A model generated the notes under the pieces. It was not told the DNA's origin, made no database searches, and was given only the letters and a program-made list of their open reading frames with translations. Source: Salpingoeca rosetta (taxonomy: Eukaryota > Opisthokonta > Choanoflagellata > Craspedida > Salpingoecidae). Taken from it: 10,000 bases of DNA. Made by a program: the position numbers and the translations under genes. The stretch lies in assembly GCF_000188695.1 (NCBI RefSeq), contig NW_004754914.1:1077962-1087961 (forward strand). The letters run 5' to 3'. Shown one piece after another: positions 1 to 6,296 of this stretch; the first letter of the stretch is position 1; every line of letters starts with the position of its first letter.

Positions 1-130
1 ACACACACACATTCTCTCTCTCTCTCTGTCTCTCTCTCTCTCTGTCTCTCTCCCTTTCTCTCTGTGTTTGCCTTCTCCTCCACCCCCACCCCCCCCCCCC
101 CAATCATGTCACATCCCTTGTCTTGTTCAG
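1..130 (+). other. 3' part of an upstream intron
   Basis: This stretch is (AC)5, then CT-rich sequence (12-62), then a run of 13 C (89-101), ending in a pyrimidine-rich tract and a CAG at 128-130. That is a good 3' splice site. If it is used, the next exon begins with the third base of a codon, so at least one exon lies to the left of the window. A second CAG at 159-161 is a weaker alternative acceptor. Confidence 0.6.
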
Positions 131-558
131 GTGTTCTTGTGCGCTCGGTGAGCGTGCGCAGGTGACGCGGTGCGGAGCAACACCAACGACCCGCCCTTGC
201 CACACCACTCGACCAACAACCATCAACCCGAAACCGCCTGGGATGGATGGCAGGCCGCCAACCCAGCAGCACCCGCCACCCCACCCACAAAGCATGTCAT
301 CAACCCATGGTCTTCCCTCAAAACCGTCAGCCATCTCAAGCAACAACGGCAGCAGCAGCGCCGCCACCAGCCAGCCAAGCACCCGCTCCAACGGCGGCAC
401 ACACGCCGCAATGAGCCAACCGCAGCAACAACAATGGCGCCCGTCGCCAGCCACATCGCAAACGCCACAGCAGCCGCAGTTTCGAATCCCTTCCGGCGCA
501 CCGCCAACCTCGCTCGGCACCGCCTCCTCGCGCTGGCCACAGACACAGCCACAGCAAG
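131..558 (+). other. Exon 1 of window (Pro/Ser/Gln-rich)
   Basis: Coding in the frame that includes the ATG at 243. The product is low-complexity, with [12 protein letters not shown] near the ATG followed by Ser/Thr/Gln/Pro-rich sequence, and looks disordered. It ends with CAGCAAG before GTACGG in phase 1. The donor joins the acceptor at 823 and rebuilds a Gly codon. Bases 131-242 may be coding or 5' UTR. They stay open in the same frame but contain Cys/Arg/Thr-rich sequence unlike what follows. Confidence 0.65.
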
Positions 559-1050
559 GTACGGTAGTGAGGGACAATGTCTGTTCTTCCCCTGAGCACC
601 CACACACGCGATCATTTTCACACGTTTCCCTCCTTCGACTGTTTTGTTCAATGCATTGTACAGTGCATTGTTCTTCGCGTCCCTTGCCCCTCGCGTCTTA
701 TTCGCTCGTTTGCCTGCTTGCTCGTGGCCTTTGGCGCCCCCCCCCCATTTGTTCATGTATTCCAGCTGTGGTGTGCTCACCCGCCAAGTGGCCATGTACT
801 TGTTCCCATTCGCCCGCTCGCAGGTGCTGCAAGCTTGTCGTCATCTCAACAGCAGCAGCTCATCAAGCTTCTTCAGCAGCGCCAGCAGCAAGTACAACAA
901 ACGCAGCAGGCACAGCAACAGCGGCAAGGCGGACAGCCGCCAATGTCACACTCGTACGTGCCCCGTTACCAACCAGCACAAGGCGCCATCAACACATCTA
1001 GCGCCTCTGTTTACCAGCAGGCTGCGCAGCGCCAACACACATCCCCTCCC

Positions 1051-1098
<48 letters not shown>

Positions 1099-1531
1099 TC
1101 CAAGTTCACCTCCCACCCGTCCTTTCGACCCCTGCCCCTGTCGCAGGCAAGCCAGATACCACGGCAGCCACAGCCACAACCACAAACAACAGCAGCATCC
1201 GCAGCTGGCATGTTGAGGCAGCATGGCAACACAGGCGTGACAGGTGCCAGCACTGGGCCCCACTATGCGGGCCAGCGACAGCACCAGGCGCCGCTCCAGC
1301 GCCAGGCGTACGGTCGACAAGCAATGCCATCATCCTCGTCGGCATCCACATCATTTGCGCCCGCGTCAGTTGGGCCGGGCGCTGTGGCACAGCAACGACA
1401 GCACCAGCAGTACGCACAGCAGGGCCATAGGTCACAGCAGCAGCAACAGCAGCAACAGCCACAAGCAGCACTGGCGCAGCAGCAGCAACAGGCAACACAA
1501 GGACAGCAACAGCAGTCGCAGCCGACGCAAG

Positions 1532-1564
<33 letters not shown>

Positions 1565-2927
1565 CACCGCCGCAGCGTCGACAGGAGCTTGAAGCGTGGT
1601 ACAAGGCTGTTGTTGTGCAGCTCCCGTCGGCCGAGGCGGCGACGCTGCGCTACGTGCTGAAGAAGCAGCCAAACATTGTGGGCACCATCATGCGGTGGGA
1701 CATTGGTGTGCTGCGTAAGTATCTCCAGCACACGCTGTCCACGTCGCTCGCCCAGCACCAGCAGCGCTCTGCTGCCCAGGGTGGCGCAAAGACCGAACAC
1801 CCACTGTCACAGCACCAGCAGCACCAGCAGCACCAGCAGCCCGGTGGTCGCAAGCCTGCACACCTGTCTGCTGCGGCACGACAGGGCTTCACCCCAGGCC
1901 AGACAGCCACGGGTGCACCGCGCCCTGCAAACCAGCAACACCAACAGCCACAACACCAGCACCTCAGCCGCGTTGCTAGTGGCGTGATGTCTGGCAGCAG
2001 CCGCGCCTCTGCTCCGTCAACCATCGCATCCAATCCCGCGGCGGCGGCGGCCGCTGCTGCTGTTGCCATTCGCTCGCAGCGGGCCGCTTCTGCCGGTAGT
2101 GCAACGGCACCTCAGACAGCAGATGCATGTACGTGCGCGATGGAGCGAAGAAGCCACGTATCGAGTGCTTTGTGTGTGTATGTGCATGTGTATGTGTATG
2201 TGTTGTGTTGTGTTGTGTTGTGTTGTGTTGTGTTGTGTCGTGTTGTGTTGTGTCGTGTTGTGGCGTGTCGTGTCTACACGCAGGGTTTTGTTGCGTTCAA
2301 TTTTCTCTTGTGGTTGCTCACCTTTTTGTTTCCTCGTGCTACTGCGGTTTGTGTGCTTGTGTGCTTGAATTTGCTTGCATCAGCGACACACTTGTCCCAG
2401 CTGCGAGCGGCTATTGCCACTCTGTCGGCGAAGAAGGGCCACCTGCAGCGCTCAATCCCGTCGTGCACCCCACAGCAGGCAGCGGTAAGCACACCACCCG
2501 TGTCGACATGTGATGTTCCGCATATCACGCGTTGTGCATGCACATGCCTTTATCTTCCCGTGATGCATCTGCTTGCGTTGTCTACCGTTGTTGCCTGTGC
2601 TCCATTGCCGCGTTCTTCCAATGCCAGCCTCATGCCCTTTGCCTTTCGTTTTTGTCATGCTGTCGCTGTCTCATGCTGTCGCTGTGTTGCTTTGTCCCAT
2701 GTATGTGTGTGTGCGTGCGTGCATGACAGGTTGCGCGCACTGCTCTTGCGGGTGTTGAGAGTCAGTTGAACGAGCTTACCCGGCGCTACACGCAGCTGCA
2801 GGCCAGCCTCTCCCGCGCCTCACAGGTGTGTGTATTGTGTGAGTGTGCATGTTGTGTCTTTGTCTGCTTGAGACGTGCCTTTGGTGTATCTGGTGTTGGC
2901 AGCGATTTGTGCTATGTTCATGTGGAC

Positions 2928-2962
<35 letters not shown>

Positions 2963-4111
2963 TTCTCGCTTTGCGTTTTCCACTCAACACGCATATGCAC
3001 ACACCTGCGCGTGCTCGTTAACGATGGCGACCACCAGCTTGGCGGTGCCATTCGGTCTGCAACAGCGCCGTCAACAGCGACAGCGCAGCCGAAGCAGGCA
3101 CTAACAGCAGCACCAACGCCACCAGCGGCTGCAGCCGCTGCTGTGGCTGCAGCGAAGAGGCCGACGGGCCGTGGATCTCGTGGTCGCGGCGGCGCAGTCA
3201 GCAGCACAGCGTACGTCATGGTTTGGTGCAGCGATGAGCTTGCTGTTTCGTGGCAGCGCAGCTTGTTTCGTGTTGTTTTGTTGTTAGTTTGTTTGTCCAC
3301 GACCGGCTGCCCTTTGAAAACACCCAGTCACAAATCAACACGCTCGCGTTGTGTCTTTGTGTCTTTGTGTGTTTGTTTGTTTGTGTGTTTGTGTGTTTGT
3401 GTGTATTTCTGCGTGCCCGTGATTGTTTTCTTGTGGCTCATCCATTTGCCCATTTGCCCATTTGCCCATTTGCTTTGCGTGTGCGCCACAGGAACGTGAA
3501 TTACGGGTCCAAGACCACATCGCGCTCTTCAAACCGCGGCCGCCGGTCGACAGCAGGGCAACGCATCTCAGCAACGCCGACTGTTGTTGCGATGGACGTG
3601 TTCAAGGCAGACATCAAGAAGCGTCTGAAGCACGCCCGCAACGAAGCAAAGGTGCGCCTCAGCTGCTGTACATTCGTATGTGTTGCATACGTAACGTTTA
3701 ACACACGTGCCGTGTGTTGTGTATGCATGTTCATGTGAAGGCCTGAATGCGTGTTGATGTGTTCATGTGTTCACGTGTGGGCGTGTTGATGTGTCATCAT
3801 GTGTTTGGGCATGCTGAGCGCTGACGTGTGTGCGTGTGTGTGTGTGTGTGTGTGTTTTGCCACCAGGTGATGGCGGCAAGGCGCAAGAAGGCCGAGCCAA
3901 AGCCGAAGCTTAGCTTTGAGAAGACGTTTAAGCCAGACCCGCTCAAGTGCACGTTGGAGGAGGAAGACGTTTAAGCCAGACCCGCTCAAGCGCACGTTGG
4001 AGGAGGTCGAGAGGTGCGCATTGGAGGATTGCTTGATTGGCCGACTCATTGATCGATTGATGACGTTTTCTGCCCATCCCTGACACACACACACGTTTTC
4101 TGCCCATCCCT

Positions 4112-4159
<48 letters not shown>

Positions 4160-4555
4160 TGTTTGCTGCCGTTGCTTGTTCCTGTTGACTGTAGACGAAA
4201 GCGCGCCAAGCTCTCTGATCACCACGTCGTTGAAGAATCAGACCCGCCCCCGTTTGCAACTGTGACCGACGCATTCAAAAGGTGTTGACGTAATGGCAGT
4301 CATCACACACATACACACACACATATTCCCTGCAGCTTGCCTCGTTGACGAGTGCATTGTGGCCATACCTATTCTTGACGTGTTGCTGATTGCGACAAAC
4401 GTGCTGGTGTCTACATGACCTTTGTGGGTGTTAACCAAATGCACTGTCTCGTGGCTTGCTCGTGGCCGGTTTTGAATTCAGGCTACTTTCATATCACGCG
4501 CTCTCCTTCGAAGTGCCAGCAGAGGAAGAGACAGATACAGGTACGCTTTGCGTAT

Positions 4556-4596
<41 letters not shown>

Positions 4597-4827
4597 CATC
4601 AGCGGTTCGAGAGAGCCAAGTTGAGGCATATTTTAGGTGTTTACCCAACACCCCCACCTTGCACACTGCTCATCCTGGTTGCGCTCTTGGCTCTCTTGTT
4701 TGCGTGCTTGAATGCAACACCGCAGCTGAGGACATTTACACGCGTGCGGCGGACATGCTGCAATCGCGCGTCAACAACCTCCACCGCGAGTACCAGGCAA
4801 CCGCTCTTCGCGTTGCGGCGGTGAGAG

Positions 4828-4859
<32 letters not shown>

Positions 4860-5406
4860 CACACACGCACACACGCACGCACACACACACACACACACAC
4901 GCACGCACGCACACACACGCACACACACACACACACACACACAGTGCCACACCCTCGGCGTCCCCTTTGCTTTGGCTCATCACGTCTTCATTTGCATGTG
5001 TGGTTTTGTCGCGTGTGCAGAACAACTTGTCTGACACGGCTCTGACGGTTGGCAACGAGCATCGCCTGATGGAGGCGTGCAAGGAGGAGACTGCAAAGGC
5101 GCGAAAAGAGATTGAGGAGGACGTGCAGCGCCAACGTACGTTACCTCGTTGTCGTGCACCGCGGGGTGTTTGCTCTGGTGTCGACCCTGGCTCACCACAA
5201 ACCACTTTCCCTTTTTCGCCATTCACACACGCACGCACGCGCACACACATCCACGCACACACACTTGCAGGATTGAAAAAACAGGAGGAGGAGCGTGCTG
5301 CAACGGCGCGTTTGGCGGCAGAGTTGTTTGCATCCACAGAGCTCACCTCTCAATCCAGTCGAGGTGCGCATTTCACTCCTCGTATGCCGTCTCACTCTCT
5401 CCAATC

Positions 5407-5493
<87 letters not shown>

Positions 5494-5622
5494 CACCGCC
5501 CTTATTGTTTTGCTGTGTGAAATGGCACGTGCAACCACCTCCCTCACCGCCTTCTCTTCTTCCTGTGTGCGTTTGCAGAACACATGTCTGTTTCAGACTT
5601 GGAACGGATGATGTTCATGTAG
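131..5622 (+). CDS. BICRA/GLTSCR1-like chromatin-remodelling subunit, multi-exon, 5' end outside window
   Basis: Thirteen exons were joined by frame and splice phase: 131-558, 824-2128, 2384-2484, 2730-2825, 3038-3210, 3492-3651, 3867-3946 (or to 4013), 4195-4281, 4482-4540, 4726-4820, 5021-5135, 5271-5363 and 5579-5622 (TAG at 5620-5622). Every intron is GT-AG and every junction keeps phase. The first in-frame ATG in the first visible exon is at 243, giving 907 aa, but an upstream intron ends at 130, so the true start may lie outside. Residues 1-540 are Gln/Ser/Ala-rich, 541-606 are predicted coiled coil, 607-745 are basic, and about 760-880 resemble the GLTSCR1 domain (PF15249, from memory): a Phe, then an Asp-Ala pair, RLLSYH, and a long charged helical stretch. 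In animals BICRA/BICRAL proteins with this domain scaffold the BRD9-containing ncBAF complex in the nucleus. The family call is inference from remembered motifs. Exon 7 carries a frame-shifting duplication. Confidence 0.75.
1051..1098 (+). repeat. (CAGCAA)n poly-glutamine repeat
   Basis: Eight tandem CAGCAA hexamers encode 16 glutamines in exon 2. The regular CAA alternation contrasts with the pure CAG run at 1534. Confidence 0.95.
1534..1563 (+). repeat. (CAG)10 poly-glutamine repeat
   Basis: Ten pure CAG codons in exon 2, flanked by further mixed CAG/CAA glutamine codons at 1435-1520. Pure CAG runs are the less stable form. Confidence 0.95.
2201..2272 (+). repeat. (TGTTG)n pentanucleotide microsatellite in intron 2
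   Basis: Tandem TGTTG pentamers, decaying to TGTCG variants at the 3' end, inside the 255-bp intron 2129-2383. It is preceded by a TGTATG-rich stretch (2170-2200). Confidence 0.9.
2384..2825 (+). other. Exons 3 and 4: coiled-coil segment
   Basis: Exon 3 (2384-2484) encodes [19 protein letters not shown] and ends before GTAAGC in phase 0. Exon 4 (2730-2825) encodes [20 protein letters not shown] and ends before GTGTGT, also phase 0. Leucines and other hydrophobics fall at heptad-like spacing with charged and polar residues between, as in a coiled coil used for protein-protein contact. The 245-bp intron between them contains a TG/CG-rich stretch just before the acceptor at 2729. Confidence 0.75.
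2929..2961 (+). repeat. (AC)16 microsatellite in intron 4
   Basis: Uninterrupted AC dinucleotides in the intron 2826-3037. Confidence 0.95.
3038..3651 (+). other. Exons 5 and 6: Ala-rich then basic Gly/Arg and Lys region
   Basis: Exon 5 (3038-3210) encodes an Ala/Pro-rich stretch followed by [13 protein letters not shown], a basic Gly-Arg segment reminiscent of AT-hook or RGG sequence. Exon 6 (3492-3651) joins in phase 2 and ends with [17 protein letters not shown] before GTGCGC, phase 0. The basic charge would suit nuclear localisation or nucleic-acid contact, which is inference. The acceptor at 3037 has a weak pyrimidine tract but is preceded by a branch-site-like TTAAC, and it is the acceptor nearby that keeps phase. 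Confidence 0.7.
3346..3473 (+). repeat. TTTGTG-rich tract and (CCATTTGC)4 in intron 5
   Basis: Bases 3346-3410 are mixed TTTG/TGTG repeats. Bases 3442-3473 are four perfect copies of the octamer CCATTTGC, ending 18 bases before the acceptor at 3491, so the octamer array supplies most of the pyrimidine-rich tract for exon 6. Confidence 0.85.
3825..3855 (+). repeat. (TG)n microsatellite in intron 6
   Basis: TG dinucleotides with one CG interruption, immediately before the TTTTGCCACCAG acceptor of exon 7. Confidence 0.9.
3867..4013 (+). other. Exon 7 with frame-shifting 43-bp tandem duplication
   Basis: The exon begins after CACCAG at 3866 and encodes [20 protein letters not shown] 43-bp unit (3920-3962) is repeated at 3963-4005 with one difference (T at 3948, C at 3991). 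Reading straight through reaches TAA at 3972-3974. Two donors would give phase 2, matching exon 8: GTGCGC at 4014, which is in frame only if one copy is removed, and GTGCAC at 3947, which exists only because of the T at 3948 and keeps the frame in the sequence as given. Which is used cannot be told from DNA alone. Confidence 0.7.
3920..4005 (+). repeat. 43-bp tandem duplication in exon 7
   Basis: Copies at 3920-3962 and 3963-4005 match at 42 of 43 positions. The unit is not a multiple of three, so two copies put the second in another frame. The single difference is T3948 versus C3991. Confidence 0.95.
4065..4156 (+). repeat. 30-bp tandem duplication running into (AC)n in intron 7
   Basis: A unit beginning GTTTTCTGCCCATCCCTGAC and ending in ACs occurs at 4065-4094 and again at 4095-4124. 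The second copy's AC tail extends as an uninterrupted microsatellite to 4156 (about 22 ACs). Confidence 0.93.
4559..4597 (+). repeat. (TG)15 followed by CGCGCGC in intron 9
   Basis: Alternating purine-pyrimidine sequence of about 38 bp: TG dinucleotides, then CG dinucleotides, shortly after the exon 9 donor at 4541. This kind of tract can adopt Z-DNA. Confidence 0.9.
4829..4943 (+). repeat. Compound (AC)/(ACGC) microsatellite in intron 10
   Basis: About 115 bp of AC dinucleotides broken regularly by GC, taking up more than half of the intron 4821-5020. Confidence 0.93.
5224..5264 (+). repeat. Short AC/ACGC repeat in intron 11
   Basis: Degenerate AC and ACGC units fill the 3' third of the 135-bp intron 5136-5270, up to the TTGCAG acceptor. 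Confidence 0.8.
5411..5492 (+). repeat. (CA)41 microsatellite in intron 12
   Basis: Eighty-two bases of uninterrupted CA, the longest pure repeat in the window, in the intron 5364-5578. Confidence 0.97.
5579..5622 (+). other. Exon 13: terminal exon with stop codon
   Basis: The acceptor GTTTGCAG (to 5578) joins exon 12 in phase 1 and adds [14 protein letters not shown] before TAG at 5620-5622. Only 14 residues are added, in keeping with a short tail after the coiled coil. Confidence 0.75.
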
Positions 5623-6296
5623 GCTTGTACCATTGTACGATTGTACTGCACGGTTGCGTATTGTGGTTTTGTCTTCGTGTGCTTCTCGAATCTTGTCTAC
5701 CCCCTTGTTCTCTTCTGGCGACTCTTCCCTCTGCCCTGAGCACGCGCGATTGTTTTCGCCGCCTTGCTCGTTATTCCTCTCTCCTCGTGTGTGCGTGTGT
5801 CTGTGTCTGTCTGTGTGTCTGTCTGCATGTCTGTCAGTTTGTGCTAATGTGTGATGTTACCTGTGGCTGTTACCTTTACCGTCTTCACCAAGCTTGCAAA
5901 CGTGCTGATGTCATGCTGTTTGTATGTGTCTGCCCAAGGCTGGTGCCCGTCGTATGTTATGCTGCTGGGCACATGCATGACTCGTGTTCTGCGTGCATGT
6001 GTGTCGTCATCGTCAGGTGCCTCTAATATGTGCCATAGTTTACTGTTAACAGCATTCGTACTCCTCAAATGAACAAATCGCTCAGGTCCAACAAACGACA
6101 AAGGAACCCCAAAATCGTACATGCGCCTTCAAGCTATTCAACGTGTCTGTCACACTGCTCGTCGGCTTATGCCGCATTTCGCTGCCGTCCTCACTGTTCT
6201 CTCTCCAAACGATACGCGTGTCTCTGATGGTTGATGCCCATGTAACGCACTTGCCCCCCCCCCCCACACACACAATCTTTTGCAAGCCATCCTGTG
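5623..6296. other. Convergent intergenic region / 3' UTRs
   Basis: The plus gene stops at 5622 and the minus ORF at 6297, so both 3' ends face into this stretch. It holds a TG/TC-rich tract (5783-5836), a run of 12 C (6254-6265) and a short AC repeat. No AATAAA or ATTAAA was seen on either strand, and no convincing gene. Confidence 0.7.

Larger units (their letters stand above)
824..2128 (+). other. Exon 2: long glutamine-rich exon with one ordered island
   Basis: A single open frame of 434 full codons dominated by Gln, with His, Ala, Ser and Pro. It starts after a GCAG acceptor at 823 and ends at 2128 before GTACGT, phase 1. Poly-Gln blocks lie at 1051-1098, around 1435-1500 and at 1534-1563, and poly-Ala at 2038-2066. 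Between the Gln blocks and a His-Gln tail, bases 1582-1735 encode a non-repetitive segment starting [14 protein letters not shown] and containing [18 protein letters not shown]. It is predicted helical and is the only ordered-looking part of the N-terminal half. I do not recognise it. Gln-rich N-terminal regions are common in chromatin co-factors. Confidence 0.85.
4195..5363 (+). other. Exons 8-12: GLTSCR1-like domain
   Basis: Exons 4195-4281, 4482-4540, 4726-4820, 5021-5135 and 5271-5363 join in phases 2, 1, 0 and 1. The product opens with a nuclear-localisation-like RKRAKL, then an acidic-proline stretch, then [11 protein letters not shown] joined to LLSYHAL across the exon 8/9 junction. 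A long amphipathic helical region follows, including the ends of exons 10 and 11 ([40 protein letters not shown]) and a Lys/Glu/Gln coiled coil. The order Phe, Asp-Ala, Arg-Leu-Leu-x-Tyr-His, then a helix with acidic and basic residues is how I recall the conserved domain of human BICRA and BICRAL, where RLLPYH is the most invariant part. Here the Pro is Ser. Confidence 0.72.

Noticed and set aside
1263..1604. Cys-rich minus-strand ORF (metallothionein-like appearance)
   Set aside because: The Cys runs come from reading CAG repeats backwards in another frame (TGC); not a metal-binding protein.
577..2769. One 730-codon plus-strand ORF spanning this stretch
   Set aside because: It reads through introns 1, 2 and 3 (TG-rich pentamers, Cys/Val-rich nonsense). 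Splicing gives a consistent low-complexity protein; only the 824-2128 and 2384-2484 parts are kept.
3442..3473. CRISPR-like repeat array (four CCATTTGC)
   Set aside because: Octamers are directly adjacent with no spacers and sit in a eukaryotic intron; a microsatellite.
3867..3974. Gene ending at TAA 3972
   Set aside because: Possible for an unspliced or mis-spliced transcript, but the downstream exons keep phase and carry the most conserved-looking domain, so the gene very probably continues.
4736..5346. Minus-strand ORFs of alternating Cys-Val or Arg
   Set aside because: Translations of the AC/GC microsatellite in introns 10 and 11; no gene.
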